Source of the DNA: CAWFPR01 sp963817635
Lineage (GTDB): Bacteria; Acidobacteriota; Vicinamibacteria; Vicinamibacterales; 2-12-FULL-66-21
Reading direction: 5' to 3'
Length of the DNA: 64,000 nt
NCBI GenBank assembly: GCA_963817635.1
Contig: CAWFPR010000027.1
Coordinates: 62,001-126,000 of the forward strand
Shown: piece after piece, positions 1-9,948 of the stretch
How positions within the stretch are numbered: position 1 is the stretch's first letter
Layout of the letters: every line of letters begins with the position of its first letter
Made by a program: the position numbers and the translations under genes
Notes under the pieces: generated by a model
Database searches by the model: none
Told to the model about the DNA's origin: nothing
What the model saw: the letters and a program-made list of their open reading frames with translations, nothing else

Positions 1-1
1 T

Positions 2-85
2 GGTGAGTACGTCGTGCGGGCAGCCGTGTGGATCGGCGGAACGTCCGCCGGCACACTGACCGCGCGCGTCACGATCGTGCCGTAG
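2..85 (+). CDS. C-terminal fragment of a protein cut by the window edge
   Basis: An open frame enters from the left edge and stops at TAG 83-85. Its 27 visible residues end in TARVTIVP and alternate small and beta-branched residues, like the last strands of a beta-sandwich (Ig-like or fibronectin-like) domain. Nothing else can be said about its function. It would end just before the convergent kinase gene. Confidence 0.35.
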   Translation, partial: GEYVVRAAVWIGGTSAGTLTARVTIVP

Positions 86-88
86 CGA

Positions 89-1003
89 TCAGCACACCCC
101 GACGCCGTCGAACGCGCGGCGGCGCGACGGCGCCTGGCGCGCCCAGGGAGACGGGTCGGCCGCCGTGGCCGCAACCTCCAGGCTGAATTCCACGTCCCGC
201 ATCGAGGGAAAGCGTTCGCTGGCAGCGCCGGCCAGACATCGCCGGACGACTCGCTCCAGATTCTCGCCAATCTCGCCCCGGTACGCGCGCAGCGAGCGCG
301 GCTGACCTGCCAGGATGGTCTTCAGCGTCTCGATAGTCGTCGGTCCGCCGAACGGCGTCGCGCCGGAGAGCATCTCGTAAATCATCACGCCGAGGCTGAA
401 GATGTCGGAGCGCTCGTCGGCGTCCTCGCCTCGCACCTGCTCCGGCGACAGATAGGCCACATCTCGCAGGACCGCACGTCCCGCGTTGCCGCGGCCGTCG
501 GCCTGCAACAGCTCGAGCGCCTCGAACCAGCACCGGGCCAGGCCGAAATCGAGGATCTTCACGCAGTCATCGCGTGTGATGAAGATGTTCTCGGGCTTCA
601 GGTCGCGATGCGCGACGCCCGCTTCGTGCGCGGCCGCCAGGCCGCCGGCCATCTGGCGCGCATAGTCGAGCGCAGTGGGCACCGGCAGTGGCCCCTGGCG
701 GAGCCGGGCCCCGAGCGTCGAGCCATGGAGCAATTCCGACGCAACATACGGGATGCCCTGTTGGCAGCCGACGTCGAAGACTCTGGCGATGTTCGGGTGG
801 CTGAGCACGGCCCCAAGGCCGGCATCCCTCCGAAAACGGGCCAGTTGCGAGCCATGGGCCGTCAGGTCGGTTGACATGACCTTCAGGGCAACGAAGCGGT
901 TGAGCTCCACGTCGAACGCCCGATAGACTTCGCCGTTCTCACCCCGCCCGAGCCAACTGTCAATTCTGTAAGTTCCGAGCGTGATACCGGCTTGCAGCGT
1001 CAT
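89..1003 (-). CDS. Ser/Thr protein kinase (cytosolic, single domain)
   Basis: A Hanks-type protein kinase that should phosphorylate Ser or Thr on protein targets. Starting at the ATG at 1003 gives about 304 residues with a glycine loop GRGENGEVY, an ATP-lysine motif VALKV, catalytic HRDLKPEN, metal-binding DFGLA and the activation-segment SPEQ motif followed by DERSDIFSLG. The helix-C position that normally holds Glu reads RRDAG, a conservative Glu-to-Asp change. There is no transmembrane segment or sensor domain after the kinase, unlike the other two kinases here. An upstream ATG at 1069 is also in frame but the added residues are not kinase-like. It is divergent from the ECF sigma gene with about 240 bases between them. 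Confidence 0.85.
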   Translation of the reverse strand: MTLQAGITLGTYRIDSWLGRGENGEVYRAFDVELNRFVALKVMSTDLTAHGSQLARFRRDAGLGAVLSHPNIARVFDVGCQQGIPYVASELLHGSTLGARLRQGPLPVPTALDYARQMAGGLAAAHEAGVAHRDLKPENIFITRDDCVKILDFGLARCWFEALELLQADGRGNAGRAVLRDVAYLSPEQVRGEDADERSDIFSLGVMIYEMLSGATPFGGPTTIETLKTILAGQPRSLRAYRGEIGENLERVVRRCLAGAASERFPSMRDVEFSLEVAATAADPSPWARQAPSRRRAFDGVGVC

Positions 1004-1218
1004 ATCCGTGATGTTCACCAGGCAAATCCCCATGAACAGGTTAACGACGCGGAATCGTGAGGCGAACAAGGCTCCGCTTGTTCTCTTGGCCCCGCGCCGG
1101 CGTTATCAATACGAGGGGTGAATTGCCAGCAGTGCAACAGGATCGCGCGAGCCGGGTGGGAGCCACCGTGGCGCTCGCGAGCCGCAACATGTTGCTTCAA
1201 TCCGGGGGGCGGAACCCG

Positions 1219-1224
1219 TATGAT
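1219..1224 (+). promoter_or_regulatory. Possible -10 element ahead of the ECF sigma gene
   Basis: TATGAT lies about 19 bases before the proposed ATG at 1243, in an otherwise GC-rich divergent intergenic region. Only weak -35 matches (around 1192-1200) are seen and their spacing is not ideal, so this is a tentative promoter call. Confidence 0.25.
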
Positions 1225-1242
1225 ACGGCGTACCGAGCCTCC

Positions 1243-1887
1243 ATGCCTTGGGCTCGCCCATCGGCCATGGACCACCCTCGCCCCGGCAAAGACGCCAGCG
1301 TCAGTCCACCTTCGTCCCAGGAGGCCGGGCTGGACTCGACCGTCGAGCTTGTCCGGCAGGCCCGGTCGGGCAGCCGTGAGGCGCTCGACCGGTTGTTTTC
1401 CCGCTGCATGCCCGCGCTGCGCCGATGGGCCAGCGGCCGCCTTCCCCGCTGGAACCGCGATCTGCTGGACACCGACGACCTCGTTCAGGAGACCGTCATC
1501 CGCACAGTCAAACGGTTCGACTCGTTCGAACCCCGGCACGAAGGCGCGCTCCAGGCCTACCTGCGTGAAGCCGTGATGAACCGGATTCGCGACGAAATCC
1601 GTCGAAGCGGACGGGCACCTGCCTTGAGCGAACTGGACGAGAACCAGGCCGACGCCGGCGCGTCGCCGCTCGATGAGGCCATCGGCGTCGAGGCTGTCGA
1701 GCGCTACGAGGCCGCGCTGGCGCGGTTGCGCCCGGAAGAGCGCGAGGCGGTCGTCGCGAAGATCGAGATGGACGGCACCTACGAAACCGTCGCGCAGGTG
1801 CTCGGCAAACGGTCGCCGGATGCCGCGCGGATGGCGGTCGGACGCGCCCTGCTGCGACTGGCTGAGGAGATGAACCGTGGCCTTTGA
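1243..1887 (+). CDS. ECF-type RNA polymerase sigma factor
   Basis: A sigma-70 family factor of the extracytoplasmic-function type that would redirect RNA polymerase to a specific promoter set. Region 2 is visible as DTDDLVQETVIRTVKRFDSF followed by the ALQAYLREAVMNRIRDEIRR helix, and region 4 as LRPEEREAVVAKIEMDG onward. Region 3 is absent, as is usual for ECF factors. The start is ATG 1243 or ATG 1267; residues before that are not conserved in type. The stop codon region overlaps the start of the downstream kinase-TPR gene by 11 bases, so the two are almost certainly cotranscribed and translationally coupled. No anti-sigma gene is adjacent; the coupled kinase may take that regulatory role (inference). 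Confidence 0.85.
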   Translation: MPWARPSAMDHPRPGKDASVSPPSSQEAGLDSTVELVRQARSGSREALDRLFSRCMPALRRWASGRLPRWNRDLLDTDDLVQETVIRTVKRFDSFEPRHEGALQAYLREAVMNRIRDEIRRSGRAPALSELDENQADAGASPLDEAIGVEAVERYEAALARLRPEEREAVVAKIEMDGTYETVAQVLGKRSPDAARMAVGRALLRLAEEMNRGL

Positions 1888-4436
1888 CCGCGCCGCCCTC
1901 GAGGCGCTCGCGGAATCAATCGGCGACGCCGCGCCGATCGAGTGGGCCTCGGTCGAAGCCCAGGCGAACGAAGATCAGCGTGGCGTAATCCGTCAGCTCC
2001 GCGTGCTGGAAAGCCTCGCTCATCTCCATCGCACGCTCCCGCCCGTACCCGCCGGGCTGCCTGTCTCCCCGACGTCGGCGCGATCGCGGTCGGCCCCCGC
2101 CATCGGGAAATGGGGGAACCTGTCGCTGCTCGAGCGGCTCGGCGGCGGCACATCCGGCGACGTGTACCGTGCGCGGGACAGCCAGCTCGAGCGCGACGTG
2201 GCGCTGAAGCTGCTGCGCGCCGACGCACCCGACCCATCGCGGCTCGTGTCCGAAGGGCGTCTGCTCGCGCGGATCCACCACGAGAACGTCGTGGCGGTGC
2301 ACGGCGTGGACACGCACGATGACCGCGTCGGCCTCTGGATGCAGCTCGTCCGTGGCCCCACGCTCGAAGAGGTGGTGACGACGCAGGGTGTGCTGTCTGC
2401 GCGAGAGGCGGCCCTCGTCGGCATCGACCTGTGCCGCGCCCTCGCCGCCGTTCACGCCGCCGGGCTGGTGCACCGCGACGTCAAGGCCCAGAACGTGGTC
2501 CGCGAGGAGGGCGGCCGCATCGTCCTCATGGACCTTGGCACAGGCCGCGACCTGGCCCGCGGCGAAAACGCCGCCGGGCTCGCCGGCACACCGCTCTACC
2601 TGGCCCCGGAGATCTTCACGGGCGCGGCAGCCAGCGTGCAGAGCGACATCTACAGCCTCGGCGTGCTGCTCTATCACCTGGTGACGGGTGAGTATCCGGC
2701 CCGACCGGCCACATTCGAGCAGCTCGAACAGGCGCACGCCGACGCACGCGCTCGTGCCTCTGCGCGATCGGCGGGCGGACCTGCCGACCGCCTTCGTCAC
2801 CGCCGTCGAGCGGGCGCTCTCTCCCGACCTCGCGCGACGCTATCAGAGCGCTGGTGAATTCGAAGCCGCCCTGGTGCACGCGCTCGACCCGCCGGCCGCA
2901 CACGGCCGCCGCGCCATCTTCTGGTCGGCCGTCGCGCTCGCCGCGGTCGTACTGGTGGTCGCCGGGGTTGTCGCGTGGCGCGGCGCCCGATCCTCCGCCG
3001 GCACGACGGGCGCGTCCATTCGCACGATCGCGGTGCTGCCGCTGCGAAACGACTCGGGAGATGCCGCGCAGGAGTATTTCGCCGACGGCATGACTGACGA
3101 GATCATCACCATGCTCGGGCGCCTCGACGGCGTCAACGTGATCTCGCGGACCTCGTCCGGGCAGTTCAAGGGCCTTCAGTCCCAGGGGGCGAGGAACACC
3201 CTGCCGGAAATCGCCCGTACGCTCCGGGCCGACGCGATCGTCGAAGGGTCGATCATGCTGACGCCTTCCGCCGTTCCCGGCAACCGGAAGGTGCGCATCA
3301 GCGCACGCCTCATCGCCGCCGGCACCGATGCGCAGCTCTGGAATGAGACGTTCGAGTCGATCGGGAGCGACATCGTTGCGCTCGAGGGACAGGTGGCGCG
3401 CGCCATCGCGGAGGGCGTGCGCCTGAAACTCTCGCCGCAGCAACAGAGCGCGCTCTCCGCCGGGCAGCAGCGGCCGATCGACTTCGAGGCCTTCAACCTC
3501 AACCTGCAGGGGCGCGCGGCGTGGAACGTGCGCACGAAGGCAAGCGTGGAACGCAGCCTCGACTACTTCCAGCAGGCCATCGCGCGCGATCCGAGGTACG
3601 CCGCGCCGCACGCGGGCCTGGCCGACGCCTACCACCTGCTCGGATCCTATGGCTGGATGCCGTATGCCGCCGCCTACGCGAGGGCCGCGGAAGAGGCCGC
3701 GCGCGCAATCTCGCTCGACGACACGGTGGCCGAGGCCCACGTGTCGATGGGCCAGATCCACGATTCCCGCTTCGAATGGGACGCCGCCGAGACCAGTTAC
3801 CGCCGCGCGATCCAGCTCAATCCCGGCAGCACGACGGGCCACCATTGGTACGGGCTGCTGCTCTCGAAACGGGGAGCCTTTCCGGAGGCGACGGCTGAAG
3901 TCGAGCGGGCGAGGGCGCTCGACCCGCTGTCGCCGCTGCTGCCGACCCAGCTCGCATCGTTCCAGTTCCAGCAACATAACTACGATCAGGCCATCGTGCA
4001 ACTCGAGCGCGTGGTGCAGACACAGCCGGACTTTGCACGGGCTCACTTCATGCTGGCCCAGGCGTACGCGAAGGCGAGGCGTTTCGACGAGGCGCAGGCA
4101 GAGGCAAACCGCACGTCGGCGCTCGGGATGGACGCCGCGGAAGTGGGCGCGCTCATCGGCTGCGTGTCCGGCGCGTCGGGCCGGACCGCAGAGGCGCTGG
4201 CTCTCGCGGACCAGGTGATCGCGGGCTATCGCGATCGGCAAGAAGGCGGCCCGATGGATGCCGCCGTCATCTACGCGGTGTGCAACCAGCCGGATCGCGC
4301 GTTCGAGTGGCTCGAGCGCGCCCTGCAGGACCGGGATCCGAACATCGGCTACCTCAAGGTCGACCCCTGGTTCGACCCTCTCCGCGCCGATCCGAGGTTC
4401 GACGCCCTCCTTGCGAGGCTGGGCCTGACAAGGTAA
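1877..4436 (+). CDS. Membrane Ser/Thr kinase fused to TolB-like and TPR domains (frameshifted)
   Basis: One gene split by a single-base shift near 2750: the kinase frame runs to about there and the continuation LVPLRDRRADLPTAF follows in the next frame. The product is about 850 residues. An N-terminal helical region leads into a kinase with glycine loop GGGTSGDVY, VALKLL lysine and HRDVKAQN. The metal-binding motif is DLG instead of DFG. The kinase ends with YLAPE and a helix VERALSPDLARRY. A transmembrane segment near 2915-2980 follows, then a TolB-N/FlgO-like domain (IAVLPLRNDSG, FADGMTDEI, ADAIVEGS) and at least six TPR units to the end. Family knowledge suggests a membrane sensor or signalling scaffold. 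It is coupled to the upstream sigma factor and lies 68 bases before the borosin precursor in the same direction. Confidence 0.85.
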
Positions 4437-4504
4437 GGTAGCGTCGCGCAAGCTCTGCAGGAGGGCTCGCGACAACACCCGTCAGAACCCGGAGGAGAGA
4501 GAGG

Positions 4505-4870
4505 ATGAGCGAGAATCTCGGGAATTTCCTCGTTGACTTGGCGTGCGATCCCGCCCTCATGGCACAGTTCCTCGGAGATCCCGGAACGGTTCTGGCCCGG
4601 ACGTCCCTCAGTGACGAAGAGCGAACGCTGGTGATGACGCGCGACTCGCGCCTCCTTGCCGGCGCCCTGGGGACGACCAGCTACTCGGTGGGCCAGATCA
4701 TCGAGATCCCGCGTGGAGTGCCCACCAGGAAGAAGGCGCCAGGCAAGAAGAAGAAGACCCCCGGCAAGAAGAAGGCGCCGCGCAAGACACCGGCGAAGAA
4801 GACCCCGGCGCGCAAGCGGCCATCGCGCAAGGCGCCGGCCAGAAAGACGCCAGCGCGGAAGACGCGTTGA
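4505..4870 (+). CDS. Split-borosin precursor peptide with a Lys/Arg/Pro-rich H1-like tail
   Basis: A 121-residue protein in three parts. Residues 4-56 form a compact helical domain with FLxDPxxxLxxxxLSDEE pattern, like the small borosin-binding/LigA-type leader domains of bacterial split borosins. Residues 57-70 are a short hydrophobic stretch, SYSVGQIIEIP, the best candidate for the methylated core. Residues 75-121 hold 24 Lys/Arg and eight Pro in a degenerate five-residue pattern (RKTPA, KKTPA, RKAPA) like histone H1 or bacterial H1-like tails. The start has a strong GGAGGA ribosome site at 4491-4496. The TGA overlaps the TTG start of the methyltransferase (TTGA). The role as substrate is inferred from this coupling and from the partner enzyme. 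An alternative reading is a DNA-binding H1-like protein unrelated to the enzyme, which the leader-like domain and overlap argue against. Confidence 0.7.
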   Translation: MSENLGNFLVDLACDPALMAQFLGDPGTVLARTSLSDEERTLVMTRDSRLLAGALGTTSYSVGQIIEIPRGVPTRKKAPGKKKKTPGKKKAPRKTPAKKTPARKRPSRKAPARKTPARKTR

Positions 4871-5666
4871 GGTCCCAGGCACCCACGCCTCCCTCGCCGC
4901 GGGGATCGCTCGTCGTTGTGGGCACGGGCATTGCGCTCGCAACGCAGGCGACCCCCGAGGCGACGGAGCACATGCGAACAGCCGAGCGGCTGTTCCATCT
5001 CGTCACCAGTCCGGCGCACGCGGAATGGGTGCGCCGGATCAATCCGGGCGCGATATCGCTCGAGGACTGCTACGCCGAGGGCAAGCCGCGTCCCGAGTCC
5101 TACCGGGAGATGGCGGACCGGATCCTCGGCGCGGTACGCGGCGGGTTCCGCACGTGTGCCGCGTTCTACGGGCATCCGGGCGTGTTCGCGCAGCCGTCGC
5201 ACGCGGCGGTCCAGCGGGCGCGCCGCGAGGGGTTCAGCGCGCGCATGCTGCCGGGGGTGTCGGCCGAGGACTGCCTGTTCGCCGATCTCGGGGTCAACCC
5301 GGGCCGTGGAGGATGCCAGAGCTTCGAGGCGACCGACTTCCTCATGTCGCGCCGGCGATTCGACCCGACCAGCACGCTGATTCTGTGGCAGGTGGGGCTG
5401 CTGGGAGAGTTGAGCGTGCGACGGAAGATGTCGTCGCGACCCGAGCGCCTGCAGGTCCTCGTCGATCGGCTGCGCCGCAACTACCCGGCGCGCCACCGCG
5501 TCGTGCTCTACCAGGCAGCCGAGTACCAGATCTGCGATCCGCTCATTCAGCCGCTGCCGCTCGAGAAGCTGCCGGCGCAGACAATCACGCCGGCGATGAC
5601 GCTGTACGTGCCGCCGCTCCCGCAGCGCCGCAGGATCTGCGAATCGCGCGATGGTTTGACGTGTAG
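4867..5666 (+). CDS. Borosin alpha-N-methyltransferase (OphMA/SonM type, tetrapyrrole-methylase fold)
   Basis: A SAM-dependent enzyme that would N-methylate backbone amides of the peptide encoded just upstream. It carries the SAM-binding GTGI at residues 19-22, a Tyr/Arg-rich YAEGKPRPESYREM at 69-82, FYGHPGVF at 100-107 and MLPGVSAEDCLFADL at 127-141, nearly identical to the corresponding stretches of the fungal omphalotin enzyme OphMA. Unlike OphMA it lacks a fused clasp and core, so it is a split type. The TTG start overlaps the precursor stop. The family-like sequence ends at LYVPPLP (about 5622). From there a one-base shift reaches TAG 5664-5666, just before a palindrome; without a shift the frame runs on to 6036 across ahcY, and one extra base near 5700 would instead stop it at 5710. 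The exact C-terminus is therefore uncertain. Confidence 0.85.
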
Positions 5667-5686
5667 GGGCGGCTCGAGAGCCGCCC
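5667..5686. repeat. Palindromic GGGCGGCTC hairpin between convergent genes
   Basis: Perfect arms GGGCGGCTC and GAGCCGCCC separated by two bases, preceded by GTAG. The same core recurs as a longer perfect palindrome at 31845-31872. Here it lies between the 3' ends of the methyltransferase and ahcY, so it may act as a bidirectional terminator or be a REP-like dispersed element. Confidence 0.6.
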
Positions 5687-5696
5687 TGGACACCCA

Positions 5697-7199
<1,503 letters not shown>

Positions 7200-7212
7200 C
7201 GAGAATCCTTTC

Positions 7213-7243
7213 GGAAAATGGAAAATGGGAGATGGAAAATGGA
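7213..7243. repeat. Short GGAAAATGG-type direct repeats in the arsR-ahcY gap
   Basis: Three copies of GGAAAATGG-like words sit in the 48-base gap between the regulator and ahcY. A similar polypyrimidine run (CCTTTTTCCATTTGCC and TTTTCCCATATGCC) occurs at 9904-9933 after the photolyase gene. They look like a low-complexity intergenic repeat family of this genome. Confidence 0.5.
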
Positions 7244-7247
7244 GCCG

Positions 7248-8183
7248 TCAGTGCCTCCATGCCGTGGCCACGAACAGGGCCGGGCCTTTCGCCTCGGCGT
7301 GAGGCGGCAGCGGCATGATGCGGATTCGATCGAAACCGGCGGCGGCGACGAGGCGGCGCAGTTGTTCCTCGCCGAAGCCGAGCCAGATGTGTCCCATCTG
7401 CTGCCGGTACTCCTCGTGATCGTGCGGCAGCATGTCCGAGATGACGAGCCGGCCGCCTGGACGCAGCACGCGGGCGGCTTCGCCGAGGGCGGCCGCCGGG
7501 TCCGGCACGTGGTGCAGCACCAGGAGCAGCGTGGCCGCGTCGAGCTCTCCGTTGGCGATCGGCAGCGCCTCGAGGTCGCCGCGGCGGACGTCCACGTTGC
7601 CGGCGCCGCGGACGCGCCGCCGGGCCGCGTGCAGCATCTCCCCCGATCGATCGACGGCAATGACCTGCGCCACGAACGGAGCGAGCGCCGCGGCGACCTG
7701 GCCGGTGCCGCAGCCGAGGTCGCCGACGACCCACCGGTCGTCTACCAGGGCCGGCAGCGCCTGCAGGTGCGACGCACCGCCAAACAGTTCACCGCGCAGC
7801 TTGTCCCACTGCCCGGCCGCCGACTCGAAGAACTCCTGGGACTTCGACTGGCGTCGCGCGAGTGTGCCCTTCAGGCGCCGCGCATCCTGGTCGGCACCCG
7901 GCGAGCTGGAGACCTGTTCGCGGAGGAGCGACCAGAGACGCCGGGTCGCGCCGTCGCGCTCGTCGAGCGCCAGCGTGTAGTACCGGCTCGTGCCGTCGCG
8001 CCGCGACACCACCCAGCTGGCGTCGGCCAGCGTCTTCAGGTGCCGGCTGACGGTTGACTGCGGCAGCTGGAGTATCGCGCAGAGTTCCGACACCGTCAGC
8101 TCATGGCGCTCGAGGAGCAGCAGCATGCGGCTCCGCGTCGCGTCGGCGAGCGCCGTCAGGTCGTCGAAGATGGCCGTCGTCAC
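7248..8183 (-). CDS. ArsR-family regulator fused to a SAM-dependent methyltransferase
   Basis: A 311-residue two-domain protein. Residues 1-95 are an ArsR-type winged helix (LADATRSRMLLLL, ELCAILQLPQSTVSRHLKTL, SRYYTL). Residues 120-311 are a class I methyltransferase with VVGDLGCGTGQVA as the SAM motif and LLVLHHVPDP later. The start is GTG 8183. Comparable ArsR-methyltransferase or SahR regulators control S-adenosylmethionine/SAH cycle genes in other bacteria, where SAH or SAM acts as ligand. Lying directly upstream of ahcY in the same operon fits that role here, with autoregulation through the operator-like repeat upstream (inference). Confidence 0.88.
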   Translation of the reverse strand: MTTAIFDDLTALADATRSRMLLLLERHELTVSELCAILQLPQSTVSRHLKTLADASWVVSRRDGTSRYYTLALDERDGATRRLWSLLREQVSSSPGADQDARRLKGTLARRQSKSQEFFESAAGQWDKLRGELFGGASHLQALPALVDDRWVVGDLGCGTGQVAAALAPFVAQVIAVDRSGEMLHAARRRVRGAGNVDVRRGDLEALPIANGELDAATLLLVLHHVPDPAAALGEAARVLRPGGRLVISDMLPHDHEEYRQQMGHIWLGFGEEQLRRLVAAAGFDRIRIMPLPPHAEAKGPALFVATAWRH

Positions 8184-8195
8184 GGTCGTGTGTCC

Positions 8196-8211
8196 ATCCG
8201 TAAATCCGGAT
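8196..8211. promoter_or_regulatory. Operator-like inverted repeat upstream of the arsR-ahcY operon
   Basis: ATCCG-N6-CGGAT lies 13-28 bases upstream of the GTG start of the ArsR-methyltransferase gene, in a short AT-richer stretch that should hold the promoter. Winged-helix ArsR proteins bind such inverted repeats, so autorepression is a reasonable inference. Confidence 0.45.
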
Positions 8212-8250
8212 TAATGGTTGCACAAAACATCCGGGCTGTCAACAGCCCCT

Positions 8251-8400
8251 GGGGTCAGACCCCGGCGGGGGGTGGGGTCAGACCCCCGGCGGCGGGCTTC
8301 GGTGGGGTCAGACCCCGGCGGCGGGGGTGGGGTCAGACCCCGGCGGCGGGGGTGGGGTCAGACCCCGGCGACGGGGGTGGGGTCAGACCCCGGCGGCGGG
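8251..8400. repeat. Tandem array of GGGGTCAGACCCC palindromes
   Basis: Six copies of the odd palindrome GGGGTC-A-GACCCC start at 8251, 8274, 8304, 8329, 8354 and 8379; the last four have an exact 25-base period with GGCGGCGGGGGT spacers. Each copy can form a six-base-pair stem. Two more copies (one with a single mismatch) follow the ABC exporter at 47224-47258, so this is a dispersed intergenic element. The array lies between the divergent arsR and photolyase genes and is not CRISPR-like because the spacers are repeated too. Confidence 0.85.
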
Positions 8401-8429
8401 GGTCGAGCTCGTTCCACTACAATTGGCCT

Positions 8430-9889
8430 TTGTCTTCGATCCCCCTCTCACGCGTGCGGGCGCTCAACGACAGGCCGGTGCGGCCTGGCGGGGCGTTCGT
8501 TCTCTACTGGATGACGGCCGCCAGACGTCCGCGCTACAACTTCGGACTTCAGCAGGCCGCGGCGCGGGCGACGGAACTCGGACGGCCGCTGGTCGTGCTC
8601 GAGGCCCTCCGGTGCGACTACCCGTGGGCGAGCGATCGCCTGCACGGGTTCGTCATCGAGGGGATGCGAGCAAATCAGCGCGCTTTCGCCTCGACCCAGG
8701 CGCGGTACTTTCGTACGTCGAGCCCGCGCGCGGCGCGGGCCGCGGCCTGATTGCCGCGCTCGGTGCGCGGGCGTGCGTCATCGTCACCGACTGGTTTCCC
8801 GCCTTCTTCCTTCCGCGCATGGCGGCCGCGGCCGCCACCCGGGTGCCGGTGCGCCTCGAGGCCGTCGAATCCGGCACGCTCATTCCGGTCGCGGAACACG
8901 GCCGCGCATTCCCGACCGCGCGCGGGTATCGCGCATTCATGCAGCGCGAACTGCGAAGACACCTCGCAGCGTTTCCTGTCGAGAACCCCGTCGCAGACCT
9001 GCCGGCTGCGCCGGACCTGCCCGCGGCGATCGCGCGGCGCTGGCGGCCGACCGATCTCCGGCGGGTGAGGCTCGCCGCGTTGCCAGTCGATCACTCCGTG
9101 CCGCCCGCCGGAATGCAGGGCGGCCACGACGCTGCCGCCAGAACGCTGGAGCTGTTCATCCGGACGCGCCTCGCCCGCTACGCGGACGATCACAGCCATC
9201 CCGATGCGAACGCGACGAGCCATCTGTCTCCATATCTGCACTTCGGCCACATCTCCCCGCACGAGATTTTCTCGGCGGTCATGACACACGAACGCTGGAC
9301 GAGCCGTCGTCTCGCAGCGCGGGCAGGCGGCGCGCGCCAAGGCTGGTGGAACGTCTCCCCCTCGTCCGAAGCCTTCCTCGATCAGTTGTGCGTGTGGCGC
9401 GAGCTGGCGTTCAACGGAAGCGCATGGATGGAGGGGTTCGAACGGTACGACACGCTGCCCGGATGGGCGCGCGCGACACTCGAGGCGCACCTGGACGATC
9501 CGCGTCCGCGGCTCTACGACGCGGCCGCGCTCGACGGGGCGCAAACAGACGACGACGTCTGGAACGCCGTGCAGCGCCAGCTCGTCACCGACGGCTGGTT
9601 CCACGGCTACCTGCGCATGCTGTGGGGAAAGAAGATCCTCGAGTGGTCGGCCGAGCCCGCCACCGCGCTCGCGCGGATGGAGCAGCTGATGAATCGCTAT
9701 GCCCTCGACGGCCGCGACCCCGTCTCGTATGCAAGCTTCGGCTGGGTCCTGGGCCGCTACGATCGGGCCTGGCCAGAGCACCCGGTGTTCGGCGCCGTCA
9801 GGTGCATGACCTCGCAGAGCGCCAGGCGGAAGCTCCGCATGCGGGAATACCTGCGCCAGTACGGGCCTGGGGACCAGCAGGACGGCTGA
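8430..9889 (+). CDS. phrB: Class II deoxyribodipyrimidine photolyase (frameshifted)
   Basis: A FAD-dependent light-driven DNA repair enzyme that splits cyclobutane pyrimidine dimers. The N-terminal photolyase-related domain is seen in GGAFVLYWMTAARRPRYNFGL and VIVTDWFPAFF. The FAD domain contains SHLSPYLHFGHISP, a GWWNVSPSSEAFLDQL helix and WGKKILEWS, followed by the MNRYALDGRDPVSYASFGW stretch typical of class II. A missing base near 8715 breaks the frame between ARYF and YVEP. No ATG fits the start; TTG 8430 or GTG 8454 is likely. Length near 485 residues matches the family. It is divergent from the arsR operon across the palindrome array. Confidence 0.9.
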
Positions 9890-9948
9890 AAAAAGCATCC
9901 TGCCTTTTTCCATTTGCCTTTTCCCATATGCCATCAGGCCGGCATGTT

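Noticed and set aside
2616..4478. Long minus-strand frame opposite the TPR region of the kinase gene
   Set aside because: It mirrors the codon bias of the real plus-strand gene and shows no domain pattern.
7200..7247. SAH or SAM riboswitch ahead of ahcY
   Set aside because: Only 48 bases separate the genes and they are low-complexity GGAAAATGG repeats without the needed stems.
8251..8400. CRISPR array
   Set aside because: The spacers are as repetitive as the palindromes, repeats are only 13 bases and there are no cas genes.
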